Assembly (NCBI RefSeq): GCF_038396675.1
Contig: NC_088922.1
Coordinates: 69,651,001 to 69,715,000 of the forward strand
Direction of reading: 5' to 3'
Length of the DNA stretch: 64,000 bases
Source of the DNA: Hydra vulgaris
Taxonomy: Eukaryota; Cnidaria; Hydrozoa; Anthoathecata; Hydridae
Notes under the pieces: model-generated
Seen by the model: the letters and a program-made list of their open reading frames with translations, nothing else
Database searches by the model: none
What the model was told of the DNA's origin: nothing
Made by a program: the position numbers and the translations under genes
Shown here: positions 10,693-26,745 of the stretch, in pieces
How positions within the stretch are numbered: the stretch's first letter is position 1
How the letters are laid out: each line of letters begins with the position of its first letter

Positions 10693-11708
10693 GGGGAGAC
10701 CGGGGCTAGTTGCAACAGGGGTAAATTGCAACAATGCGGTTTAAAGAATGGTTTTTGTATATTTTTCCTAAATTTTTCTTAAATAATATAACTATAACTT
10801 TAACGCGTCAGCTGTAAAAAACTTACAGTTATTCAATAAAAATTTCAAAAGTTATTGATGTTTTTTTTTTTCGATATAAAATTCTAAATTTTGTTTTTGA
10901 AGTTTTTTTGGGTTTTACTTTAAACTTAGAGGTATATGACCATAATAAAGTTATGGTAAGATAAAAAAATCTTTTTCAAACACGATAAGTCAAAAGAAAA
11001 AAAAATTTTTTAATAAAAATAATTATATATAATGATTCGAGTGATAATGATGCCTATGGGGTAAGTTGCATCAAATTGCTTGGGGTAAGTAGAATCATAA
11101 ATTAGCTGCGGGATTTGTTGATTTTACGCACTTAACTTGTTTTTTCCATGCTTTATATAAGGTTACTTTTTATATATTTATGTTTGTGTGCCACAAAATT
11201 TGAAATCAATTTTTGAAAGCTTTTTTCTCAACCAATTTTGCTCAAATTTTGCACACTTAATCATTTTCGATGACAATACAAGGAATTAGAAAAATTTGAC
11301 CAAAAAAAGTTAATTAAGTTAACAAAAATTTAATTTGTATTTCCCCATAAGAACACTGAATTAATAAAAAAAAAATTTAAAAACGTAACAGTAATTTTTC
11401 CTTCTACAAAAGATAACAAAAAAGGAATTTCTAGGCCCAATAGAATTCTGCTTGCATAAAGCATGGATTTGAAAAAAGAATTTTTTTTTTGATTTACTAG
11501 TTCTAAAATAATGGACGCTTTTTTTATGTAACAGCGCAAACAAATATAAACGAAAACAAAAATTTTATGATGAAGATAAGTTTAAATAAATTGTAAATGT
11601 ATATAATATATATAAAGCATATGTATATATAAGTATACATGTTTATGTATTACATATTATGTATATATACATGTATTTTATATGTATATTATGTTTAATA
11701 TACATATT

Positions 11709-11718
<10 letters not shown>

Positions 11719-11782
<64 letters not shown>
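11719..11782. repeat. (TA)n array inside the pogo element
   Basis: It is surrounded by ATACATA/TATGTATA-rich sequence from about 11590 to 11870. Confidence 0.9.
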
Positions 11783-11787
<5 letters not shown>

Positions 11788-11984
11788 ATATACATATAGC
11801 ATATATGTATATATACATAATATATAATACATAAATATATATATAAATACGTTTCATATATATTATTTACATATACAACTTATATAAGCTTTTATTTTTT
11901 AGTTTTTTTTTATTTTTATTTTTTTTTTAAATATATTTTTATCATAAAATTTTGTTTTAAGTTTATATATATATGATACATGAT

Positions 11985-12066
<82 letters not shown>
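11985..12066. repeat. (TA)n array inside the pogo element
   Basis: About 80 bp of TA dinucleotides, 150 bp upstream of the transposase start. Confidence 0.93.
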
Positions 12067-12074
<8 letters not shown>

Positions 12075-12214
12075 ACATATATGCAAAGATACATTAATCA
12101 TTCATATATAAATAATTGATGTTGTAGGTTAAGTTGCGTAAAATGACGTTAATGTTTTTTTATTTTATTGTTATTTGATTAAACTGTTATTTTGTGTTTA
12201 AGTAAAAATTGTAA

Positions 12215-13708
12215 ATGAGAACTTACAAGAGAAAAACTGAAAAAGGACTTTATCCAACAGCAGTGGTAATAGAGGCAGCAAACCATGTTATTGATGGAAA
12301 AGAAATATCGATTAGAGCATCAGCAAAAAAGTATGGAATCCACTACTCAACTCTTTTTCGTTACATAACAAAGTAAAAAAAGCTATTAATATGGGAATGC
12401 CGCTACCTATTCCTGGTTATAAAAAATCACGCCAAGTTTTCAATTTAGAACAAGAAAAAGCTATTGCTTTATATATATCAACAGCTTCTGATACTTATTT
12501 TGGATTATCACCTTATGAAGCACGAAAACTTGCATTTGAATGTGCTATAAAGTATAACCTTAATTTTCCAAAATCTTGGTTAAAACTTTCAATGGCTGGT
12601 CCTGACTGGATGAGAGGGTTTTTAAATCGACATTCAGGATTGTCTATTAGAACTCCAGAAGCAACAAGTCTTGCACGAGCAACTAGTTTTAATCGTGTTA
12701 ATGTAGGTGTATTTTTTCAAAAATTATCAGATGTTTTAGATCGAAATCATTTTTCTCCATCTAATATTTACAATGTTGATGAGACTGGTATCACCACTGT
12801 GCAAAAGCCAAACAAGGTAATTGCTTGGAGCATTAACATCTCAAGAACGGGGGACACTAGTGACAATGGTGTTAGCTGTAAATGAATGTGGCAATAGTTT
12901 GCCTCCAATGTTTCTATTTCCGAGAAAGAAATTTTTTGATCACTACATTCGTGATGGACCAAATGAATGCATTGGTGCTTCGAATGGGTCAGGGTGGATG
13001 AATGAAGAGTGCTTTGTTACTTACTTAAAACACTTTATTCGGCATGTCAAGCCCACAAAAGAAAGTCCTGTGCTATTACTTTTAGACAACCATCAGTCTC
13101 ATTTATCTGTTTAATTAATAACATTGTGTAGTGATAATGGTATAGTTTTGCTTTCGTTCCCTCCTCATTGCTCACATAAGTTGCAACCTCTAGATAGATC
13201 TGTATTCGGACCATTCAAAAAATGCGTAGCTAATGCACAAGACTCATGGATGAAACAATGGCCAGGAAAAACAATGAGTATATATGATTTGTTAGGAATT
13301 GCAAAAATAGCCTTACAGCATTCTCTTACACAACAAAACATAACATCTGGTCTTAGAGTGGCAGGAATATTCCCATATGAAAAGGATATATTTTCAGATG
13401 CAGATTTTGCTCCATCATTTGTTACTGATTGTCCAGAAACTCAATCTAAAGCAGGTATTGATATTAGTATATCAACTTCAATCTCAGATGCAATTCCATC
13501 TCTGGCATCATTAGAATTTTCCCCAGAGAATGTAAGACCTCTGCCAAAAGCACAACCTAGGAAAGAAATACTCACTAGATCAAAGAGAAAGTATGCAGAA
13601 ATTCTTACAGATACTCCAATAAAACAGCGACTTATGGCTGAAAAAGAAGTTAGTTCTAAAAAGAGAAAGTCTAATACTTCCACATCAACAATCAAAAAAA
13701 AAACTTAA
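12215..13708 (+). pseudogene. pogo/Tigger-type transposase (DDE_1), broken
   Basis: The gene would cut and paste the surrounding element at TA. The first ATG (12215) opens MRTYKRKTEKGLYPTAVV, a pipsqueak-type HTH with SIRASAKKYGIHYSTLFRYI. A one-base loss near 12373 shifts frame into 12391-12885 (FNLEQEKAIALYI, then NVDETGITTVQ with the first catalytic Asp). A short deletion near 12830 shifts again to LGALTSQERGTLVTMVLA. The second catalytic motif LLLLDNHQSHLS is followed by an in-frame TAA (13112-13114). Then FPPHCSHKLQPLDRSVFGPF carries the third Asp, with a lysine-rich tail to 13708. Few lesions in a full-length frame suggest moderate age. Confidence 0.92.
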
Positions 13709-14321
13709 AGGTGAATTAAAATGGAATTAACGTAATTTTTTGCATTAAAAAAATTGTTTTTTAAACAAAATGTTATTGTGTTTTTATATCCTAAAAACAG
13801 AAAAAAACAGAACTTAATATCCTAAATACTCCTCTTGTCTTTTTTTAAACTTAATTGTTGTTTATTTGACCAAGAGAACTTTTTTTTTTCAAAAACAGTT
13901 TTTAGTTTACTAAACAAGTCAGGTATACGTGAAGTCTAGCATAATAAATGTATTGCAACTCAAGGAAAATACTACTTTCTTATATTGTAATTATAAAATT
14001 TTTGTTGCCAAATAGAAATTACAGATTGACTAGTAATTTTTCTGTGAACTCTACAAGGCTTATTCTTTTAAAGTAATGTGTTGCAACTTGCCCCGTTCAC
14101 TGTTGCAACTTGCCCCGACGCGAGGTAAGTTGCAATATTTTTTTTTTCATTTTTGTTTCACTATTGCGGAATAACTAAGTTTTATATTATATTTATCAAT
14201 GTTGGATTAACATGTCACTAAGATCTATTTTATAACCCTGAAAAAAAATTTCAAAAATATTAAAGTTTAAGGAGATAAATGCAGTTTTTTAAATTTTGTT
14301 GCAACTAGCCCCGGTCTCCCC

Positions 14322-14400
14322 TACACACAAAAAAGATATTGATGTTGTAAAGAAATTCATAAAGCCAAGACAGGCAAACATTTATTTAAAAATGGAGTTT
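14322..14400 (+). pseudogene. Ty3/gypsy-type Gag fragment (right piece)
   Basis: The sequence HTKKDIDVVKKFIKPRQ-like continues the Gag reading of 10505-10692 after the pogo insertion, then meets stops. It marks the far side of the insertion. Confidence 0.45.
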
Positions 14401-14544
14401 AATTTTCTATAACTTCAGAAGTTACTGCAAAATCAGAAAAACAAGATTGTTTTTTAAAATTACTTTTTGTGTTTTACACAATATCATGTAATGCCATTAT
14501 GCTAATAAACATTATCCCTGAAGATTGTTCTTTATTGTTTCTTT

Positions 14545-14760
14545 TTTTTTGTTTTTTTGTTGTTTTTTTTTAATAACTCACTTCTCCAAGGCCGAGAAGG
14601 CCACTACAGATGAGGAGGCTACTTTTGGTTATAACCCTCTCTCAACTTTATAATTCCGAAACACGAACCTTGACGAACAAGGCAGCTGCGCGGAGAAACA
14701 AGTTGAGCGCGGTACTACCAGGGACGTGGTGGGAATCGAACTCTCGCTTATGAAGCGAAA
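14545..14760 (-). mobile_element. tRNA-derived SINE, head truncated
   Basis: This minus-strand copy of the 1580-1824 family has a T-rich tail to about 14572, the CCTTCTCGGCC/CTCATCTG body and a B-box-like GAGTTCGATTCCC. The A-box half is missing. Confidence 0.8.
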
Positions 14761-14789
14761 GTTTTAAGTACCAGCATTCAACTGCACAT

Positions 14790-16135
14790 TATGGAATTTG
14801 AAGATCCGTTCCATGGATTACATTTTTCAAGCCAATGATTTTTTTTTACATTGTATTATTTTCTCTAGATTTAGTTCATGACTATTGCACAATCTCTTGA
14901 CACTAAAAAAGGTTGTGAAGCTATTTCGTTTTTCAGCGGCGACTTTGTGTCAAAACTGCTAATATATAAGTTTAGTTTTTTTTGTTGTGTTGATTGATAT
15001 ATCCTCAATAAAAAATGAGGGATGAATATAATTTTTGCTATGTTTTGAAACGCTGAGGAGTGTCTTCAGTGTCAACAGCCAAAGTTCTATGTAACTGGAT
15101 AATAAAGTTTGGGTGAGCAAAACAGATTTCTGATTTAACTAAAGTTTGGATTACTGCCCGGAAATTTGTTATTCGTTGATCAGGCAAAAGGTGAACCTTT
15201 TTTATCCCGTGTAAAGCCTAGATGACTAAGTATATAATGAAGTTTTATTTGTTGGTTGTTGAGTGTTATTGTATAGTTTTTAATTTGCTTTTTTCCAATG
15301 AACAAGAACTTAGTTTTGCCAAGATTTAATTTTATGCAGTTTTCTTTTGTGTATATATTACTGGTATTAATAAGCTTTTGAAGGCCAGTGAGGGTGAGCT
15401 AAGAAGTATAATGTCATTAACATATGCTACAATACCCGTATAGTTTCCATTCATAGACATACCTTAGGTTCTTTCATTTTGTGAGGTTTCTAGTAGGTTT
15501 TGAGAGTAAATGTTATACAAATGGGGCAAGAGAATAAATCCCTGTCTTACTCCATGCGTTAGATAGAATGGATTAAATAGATTTGCAACCTAGTTAAGAA
15601 ACAGAAGCTCTGCTTTCATAGTATAATGACGATATGGTATTAACAATATACAAAGGTTATTTTTTTTATCATTGTACAGTCTCTCAAACGAATGTCCCAG
15701 TTTTAGCTGTCAAACGCTTTTTCAACATCTAAGGAACAGAGATAGACGAGTGAGTTGTTGTTGTTGTAGTGTTTAATTGTTTCACTAACAACAAATTTAG
15801 TGTGTATGTGATTAGGTTGAGCTATTTTTAGTAAAACCAATTTGAAGAGGATCACCTTTTATTGTTTCTGAATAAATTAGTAGGATAAAATATTATATAA
15901 GTTTTTTAAAAATTGGAATGATTCTAATTCCGCTATAGTTATTATATCAATCAAGAACTTTTATACGATTTAGCGAGTGGTATAATAAGTGATGTAAATA
16001 TTGATTTTGGGGTCTCTCCATGATTAATAGAAAAGTTAAAGAAATTTCTGAGCCATTCTGTTAGTGCTCCACAGCTCCCGTTTTTTCCCAGAAATTATTA
16101 TCTTCATAAAGAATACTAATGTTTTGAAATGTTTT
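14790..16135 (-). pseudogene. Non-LTR retrotransposon reverse transcriptase, long but decayed
   Basis: Reading the minus strand downward gives RT motifs in order: GALTEWLRNFFNFSINHGE, NYSGIRIIPIF, IKGDPLQIGFTKNSST, VYLCSLDVEKAFDS, LTHGVRQGFILLPHLYNIY, AYVNDIILLSSPSLAF (catalytic YADD changed to YVND) and LNLGKTKFLFIGKKQIKNY. Each block is conserved but separated by stops and frameshifts. It appears to be a different RT lineage from the CR1-like and Jockey-like copies nearby. The endonuclease is not seen. Confidence 0.82.
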
Positions 16136-16301
16136 TAAATAAAACGCGTTTCCACCAAATGGTCGACCCTCTCACGTTTGTTAGCCTAATGGAACAATGA
16201 AGAGTGAGTATTTTTACAGATAATTTTTACAATGAAATTTTCTAGTTTCAACAACCAGTGTTCGCATATAAAAGTTATGTCATTAGAGAGAATCAACAAT
16301 A

Positions 16302-16345
16302 TAGTATATGCAATGTTGGACTTTAGTTCAACATTGCATATACTA
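16302..16345. repeat. Perfect 17-bp hairpin
   Basis: Arms TAGTATATGCAATGTTG (16302-16318) and its complement (16329-16345) flank a 10-nt loop. Confidence 0.9.
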
Positions 16346-16686
16346 AATAGTTAATTCAATACGGAGGCAGAATCTCTAAATACTAACCAACTGTTTTCAC
16401 ATTAAGACAATGTTTATTTTAGAGAACTTTTCATTTTAATTGATAATTATGTAAAATCTGTTTATAAGTTAAAATCATTAATGCAGATTTCAACGACCTC
16501 CTTCTTTATTAGAACTTAGAAATTAGATTTTAAATCTATCGCAAAATCTATCGTTTACTGCTCATTGCACTGGCTATTGTATGAATCAAACGTTATATAA
16601 ACGTTCTTGTCGGTATAGTTTAACCATTATATTGTTATCCTATAAAACAGAGTTAAATATTATATTTTTTCCTGTGTTGTTTACAG

Positions 16687-16774
16687 AAACTTTGCATGAT
16701 TCGCAAAATCTATTGTTCGCAAATGTCAGTCGCAAAGAGACCTTAGAAGAAAATTTAAATGCAGCCATGCTTTG
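16687..16774 (+). CDS. Candidate orphan internal exon, unidentified protein
   Basis: An 88-bp stretch is bounded by a strong acceptor (CCTGTGTTGTTTACAG, AG at 16685-16686) and a donor (TTTG|GTAAAG at 16775). With two bases finishing a codon at the left and two left over at the right it stays open, reading TLHDSQNLLFANVSRKETLE and on to NAAML. Codon use looks more coding-like than its surroundings. I do not recognise the protein and found no partner exons. It may be host or transposon-derived, or a chance alignment of splice-like sites. Confidence 0.35.
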
Positions 16775-17310
16775 GTAAAGTATTTAGATCTTAAAAATAT
16801 AAAGTATATATATAAAAAAAAAATTCCGAAGTGATCTTTTGATGGAGAAATCAAAGCAATTTCTCACCTCAAATTGAAATTAATAATTTTCATTAATTTA
16901 CTGACCCATAAAACGTGATTTCCACCCCACCTTGCCACTGGATTTAAGTGTTTCTTACCCTTCAATAACTTTCCAGTAGTTTGAAACAGTTAAAAAACGA
17001 ATTAAAAACCTTCATTTTTGTTATTAACTGGCAATTGTTAATTTTTTATTTGGACTTATCTTTTGAAGGCTAAAAATATCATGATAAAAATGACAATCTG
17101 TTTAAAAATTTTGATCTAAATTTGTAGCAGCAACTATATATTGAAAATTTGATTTGATATCAAAAAAAAAAAGATCGACAAGGAAAGTAGGCAAATAATT
17201 TTAAATATATCCAGAACGAAGCTAAAACCCGACTGATTTCAACAAACTATTTATACTATATGCTATATATATATAATTTATATATTAATAATTTTAGAAA
17301 GTTTAAGAAT

Positions 17311-19954
<2,644 letters not shown>

Positions 19955-20141
19955 TCCGAGTTCGATCCCCATCACGTCTCTGGTAGTACCGCGCTCAACT
20001 TGTTTCTCAGCGCAGCGGCCTTGTTCGTCAAGTTTCGTGTTTCGGAGTTATAGAGTTGAGAGAGGGTTATAACCACAATTAAGTAGCCTCCTCGTTTGTA
20101 GTGGGCTTCTGGGCCTTAGGGAGGTGAATTAAAAAAAAAAA
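19955..20141 (+). mobile_element. tRNA-derived SINE, 5' truncated
   Basis: It starts within the B box (GAGTTCGATCCCC) and runs through TGGTAGTACCGCGCTCAAC and GGAGGTGAATT to an A-run at 20129-20140. It belongs to the same family as 1580-1824, here on the plus strand. Confidence 0.85.
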
Positions 20142-20169
20142 TATATATATACATATATATATAGAAGAG

Positions 20170-20935
20170 GAATATTTGTGACAGAAGATCTCCGTTTTGG
20201 ACTTTTTAAAAAAAAATGCAATAATTCCTTTAATAATGCCAATAGTATTTTGTACCCATGCAATACCATTTCCTAAGAGTTTGATTGTGAGAACAAAAAC
20301 GGCTTTGGGGTTAGTCTCTCAAACTTTTGTCTGAATACTATATTCTTTCCCACCCATTTTGGAGCACCCGTCATAACCCTGACCAAGCAGATTATTAAGA
20401 AGAAGGCCAAATTTTTGCAATTTTCGATAATACAACCATATATCTTTTTATTTTATTTTTGTTTACTTTTTTTGTTCTTTTCTTAAACATAGTAGTAAAT
20501 TCTTTTATATAAAAATAATAAAATTGTACAAAAAGAACTAAATAAAAGATAAAATAGAAATACAATTATTTAATTTCATAAAAAGAAACCCGGAAACTCG
20601 CAAAATAAAATATTACCGCTCAATATCTTTGAGCTGTAAGAATCCAAGAAATTCCTCTCACAAACCATAGCCTTCTCTCAAGACGAATTAACAAACTGCA
20701 CTCTCAATGATAACTGTTAAGATTCTAAATTATCAGCTTTTTCATCAACTATGGCCGAGAATCCAACAGCATTGTTGGCAGCTTTTACAGTATTTTCTCG
20801 CAGAGCATGTTTAGACAAATTGAAAAAATTATTCTGCGTTCAATGTAATATATAACGGGTATTTTCAGCACCTGTATCAAAATTGTAAACACTGTCCTCT
20901 CTCAATCTTACACTCATAAAGTTGTTAGACATTTT
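20170..20935 (-). pseudogene. hAT transposase relic (DUF4371/ZMYM1-like)
   Basis: On the minus strand, AANNAVGFSAIVDEKADN-like, RVQFVNSSREKAMVCEEFLG and LQLKDIE match the central hAT segment (family: FSVIADETTDIS...EQL...VRYV......E.FLGF). About 200 bp further, GQGYDGCSKMGGKE and VCETNPKAVFV match the GQGYDGASNMSG motif. Frame breaks are frequent, and neither the N-terminal zinc finger nor the C-terminal dimerisation region is visible. Confidence 0.72.
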
Positions 20936-21189
20936 CTTTGTTATTATATATCTCACGTAATATAAATCATTTGTTCCGCAAAATAAGATTGTAAAAATTA
21001 TAGGATACAGCTTCTTTTTATTGTTTTCAATAACTTATTTTACTGATTTATCAAAAGCTGAAAAAAAAAATTTTGATTTAGATCACTTTTGTTGAACTTT
21101 AAATTTTTTTCAATTAACTATTTTAGGTGTCCCAAGAAGTCTTTACGGTCTTATCACAGAGCACGATGGAAGAGCATTTCAAAAAAAGG

Positions 21190-21300
21190 TCATTCTTTCT
21201 TAACGATGTTAAAAAATTTGCCCAAAGGTGGCATTGAACCACGGATCTCAAGAGCAAGAGCAAGGACGCTAACCACTGCGCTACGACTGAATTGTTGATG
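21190..21300 (-). mobile_element. Second type of tRNA-derived SINE head
   Basis: Minus strand: a TCGTAGCGCAGTGGTTAGCG A-box region is followed about 30 nt later by GTGGTTCAATGCCACC as B box, with normal tRNA spacing. The acceptor stem cannot pair, so this is a SINE head rather than a tRNA gene. The flanks (about 21060-21415) are probably part of the same element. It differs in sequence from the 1580-1824 family. Confidence 0.65.
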
Positions 21301-21420
21301 CCAAGTGTTCAGCATCTCGCTGAGCCCCACGATGCCATGCTGAGTTGGTATGGTTTTTGACACGTTTAGTAAAATGTTTATATTTTGTGAAAAGATTAGT
21401 AATGAAGACACTTTAAATTT

Positions 21421-22753
<1,333 letters not shown>

Positions 22754-23313
22754 TTTAAACACCAAAATAAACATCAAAATAATAGTTCTAAATTTTTAAT
22801 TACTCTAAATAATTTGACTTAAAGTTAACTTAAATTAACAAATTAATATTTTTTTATAATTACAAATTTCTAAACCTAAATCCGACATGATAAAGATTAC
22901 GTCGTGTAATAATGCAATTAGCCCTCCATCGGGCGCGCTTGATCAAATTGATACAAGTCAATCATTTTTATCTTGTACGAGTTTTTGAGTTATGACTTAT
23001 TGTTCTGCTTTTTAGTAGCTTCATTTTTTCTTTTCTTTTTTAGCTGTATTTTATCAAACGTAATTATATCAGTTTGTTTTGAACTGTTTCTCATCATTTT
23101 GTTCAAACTGATATATTGTGTCTTTGTACGTTGCGTTTTGTATCTTAACCTTTGTACGTTACATTTTGTAACTTTGAGAAAAGTAATATTTTTTTGTTCT
23201 GGTAAATAATTTTTAAATTTTTTAAACATAATTCAATATATAAATTTGTATAAGTTTGATAGATGAATAATTTATTATGTTTACAAATTTTAATATTTTC
23301 AGGTAACCTTAAA

Positions 23314-25800
23314 ATGAAGAGAAAATTTGAAAGTGGTGCAAGTAAAAGGCGGCGGAGAAAAGAGTTGGTCAAATAAGTATGCACCAACGCGAAGAAAATA
23401 TATATTCGTTTTTAAAAGAATTACAAAATACATTTCAAATTGAACCAGCAAACCAATCTTAAAGAGTGAGTGACAGTAGTAATATTGAAAATGAAGTTGT
23501 TCCAGTTGCAGAAGAGCCAAAATCAGAACGAAAATCAGCAGAAAATTTAAATTTTGTAAACCAGGAACAGGTTGAACCCAAAATCTCATTACAGGAAGAT
23601 GAAAGTGCAAATAAATTTCGAGATATGGACCCAGAGACAACAGATCAGACTCATCAAGATAATCCGGTCAATTTTATTGACATGGGATTATCAGCAAGAA
23701 CATTTCTAGTCAAGAAAAGTCTTTTCTTAAGATTACTTGCTTTGAAATTCCAAGTAATACTGTTGAAGACTCTAATCATCATGCATTTCTCTATCGTTTA
23801 TTAAACAAAACTCTTGCAAACGGAGAAACATGCAAAAGATACTGGTTGTGCTGGAGTATTGAAAAACAATCTTTGTATTGCGTACCTTGTTTTCTTTTGA
23901 ACAAAAATGCTGCAAATGTTTCATTTTTCTCTGGTTTTGCCGGATGGGACATTAGTTGAGGTTGGAAAAGATTTCAAGATCGACAAAAATTCAATTTATC
24001 ATAAAGAAAACTATGTTGTATGGAAATCTGCTAGTAGAGCAGCATTATGTGAAACTTCAGTTGATAACTTACTTTTATCTGAACTCAAAACTGAAACTGA
24101 AAATTGGAAAAAATTATTCCAACGTATTCTAGATGTTATTCTTTTATTTCTTAGCGTGGATTAGCACTTTTGGGTTCAAATCAACAAATAGGTGATCGAG
24201 CGAATTAGAACTTTTTAGGTAATAACGAACTTCTTGGCATATATGACCCAATTTTAGCTGAGCATGTTAAAAGTGTTTAAGAATCACAACATTGTATGCA
24301 GCAAATACAAGCTCATTATCTTTCAAATCGAATTCAGAACGAATTTATTGATATTTTTGGTTCACATGTTCAAACAGCAATCCTCCATGAAATTGTGAAA
24401 GCAAGCTTATTTTTCAATAATAGTTGATGCTACTGTAGATTGCTCGTACAAGGAGCAAACTACTCTGGTTAATCGTTATGTTAAAATTTTAGACAATTCG
24501 AACTTTTCAGTTGAAGAAAGATCTATTTTATTAGAAAATTTTTCAAGAAAACTGGAGGAGAAATTGCTGCTCGAACACTAGAAATATTGAAAACTTTGAA
24601 GCTGGATTTCGAAGCCTTCATAGGTCAAGCTTACGACAAGGGTGCTATATGACTGGAAAGTATAACGGTGTGCAACCGCTTTTGTTAGAACAAAATCCAA
24701 ACTGCATTTTTCTAGCTGCGGAAATCACACATTAAATTTAGTTGGTGTCGATTGCGCTGATTCATGCAAAGTGGCAGTAACGTATTTCGAAACATTTCAG
24801 CAATGAAACAATTTATTCAGTAGCAGTCTTCAAAAGTGGGAAATTCTAAAACAACATTTTCCCGTTTCGTTGCATGGAATATCCAGCACAAGATGGTCAG
24901 CACGGATTGATGGTGTTACACAACATTTGAATTCAATAAGAAGTGCTTTAAATCAACTTGGGGTGCTACATTCAACAGCTCAGGCTAAAATGGAACTCAA
25001 TGCTATTCAAAGTTATATTTCCAAATTTGATTGCATTTTGATCTATCTGGATGAAGCTACTCACAATGATTCATCAGATAAATCTAATCATTGAAGCACG
25101 CCATGCTACTCTTGATGTTGAAAAGGATGACATTGAAAATTTATGTAAGGGCATTCAAAGGTTGCGTAAGCAATTTGATAAGATTTTAACCAACTTAAAA
25201 TTTGTTGCCAGAAATGTTGGTGTTTCATGTGAGTTTTTAACTAATCATCATTTGCCAAGTCAAGATGATGCCGAGCTGTATTTTAAAATCAATGTATATT
25301 TTGTCATCAATGGCTCAATTCATTCTGGCCACCGCGATGATTTCAGTCGTTACAAGAAATTTGTAAACTTTTTGGATTTCTATGGCAGTTTAAAAATTGA
25401 ATGACGAAGATCTTGTATTGGCTGTTCAATATTTTCAGCACAAATATGACAAAAAAATCTCAAAAGAACTTGAAAAAGAGTTAATTTGAAACTAGACTGC
25501 ACACCAAAAAAGTTGCTGGAAGAAATTATTGGACTTGGTCTTTAAGGTGTCCTTCCAAACGTTACAATTGCATTACGCATTTTCGGCAGTTTGCCTGCGT
25601 CGACGTCATCGGGCGAACGCACATTTAATATTTTAAAGTAGATAAAAATTTATCATCGTTTAACTATGGGGCAGGAACGGTTGAATGGACTTGCTATGCT
25701 GAATATAAATTATGATATTGCACGAAAACTGGATTTTTCAAATATAATTGCTGCATTTTCAGAACAAAAAGCAGGAAAGACATTTATGAAAATTAAATAA
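23314..25800 (+). pseudogene. hAT transposase (ZMYM1-like, DUF4371), full length but decayed
   Basis: The series opens MKRKFESGASKRRRRKELVK. Then come RYWLCWSIEKQSLYCVPCFL (TTF-type zinc finger), WKSASRAALCETSVDNLL, HVKSV-type DUF4371 text and DATVDCSYKEQTTLVNRYVK. IGQAYDKGA, a degraded GQxYDGA box, follows. FSRFVAWNIQHKM-like and SISSTRWSARIDGV-type regions lead to the C-terminal dimerisation domain (LPASTSSGERTFNILK, TMGQERLNGLAMLNI). At least eight stops or frameshifts occur. It carries no captured gene and is unrelated in orientation to the minus-strand hAT relic at 20170. Confidence 0.85.
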
Positions 25801-26575
<775 letters not shown>

Positions 26576-26657
26576 TTTATTTATTTATTTGCTCTTCTAA
26601 TTATATAACACGCTGTATTGAGTACTCTTCCTGGAAATATTAACACAATTCCTACAT

Positions 26658-26659
<2 letters not shown>

Positions 26660-26730
<71 letters not shown>
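26660..26730. repeat. (TA)n array
   Basis: About 70 bp of TA, ending just before the transposase-like gene at 26746. Confidence 0.97.
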
Positions 26731-26732
<2 letters not shown>

Positions 26733-26745
26733 AATAGAAATTAAT

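Larger units (their letters stand above)
10693..14321 (+). mobile_element. pogo/Tigger-like DNA transposon, full length but non-coding now
   Basis: A 3629-bp element has perfect 25-bp TIRs beginning GGGGAGACCGGGGCTAGTTG at 10693 and ending with the complement at 14321. It is flanked by TA on both sides (10691-10692 and 14322-14323), the target duplication of the Tc1/mariner/pogo superfamily. It interrupts a gypsy Gag frame. Subterminal words GTTGCAAC and GGGGTAAGTTGCA recur near both ends (10711-10735, 11057-11095, 14079-14135) and are candidate transposase-binding sites. Two (TA)n arrays lie inside upstream of the transposase. Confidence 0.92.

Noticed and set aside
22980..23640. Several overlapping open frames on both strands near 23 kb
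   Set aside because: They overlap the N-terminal part of the hAT pseudogene or AT-rich leader and show no independent motif.
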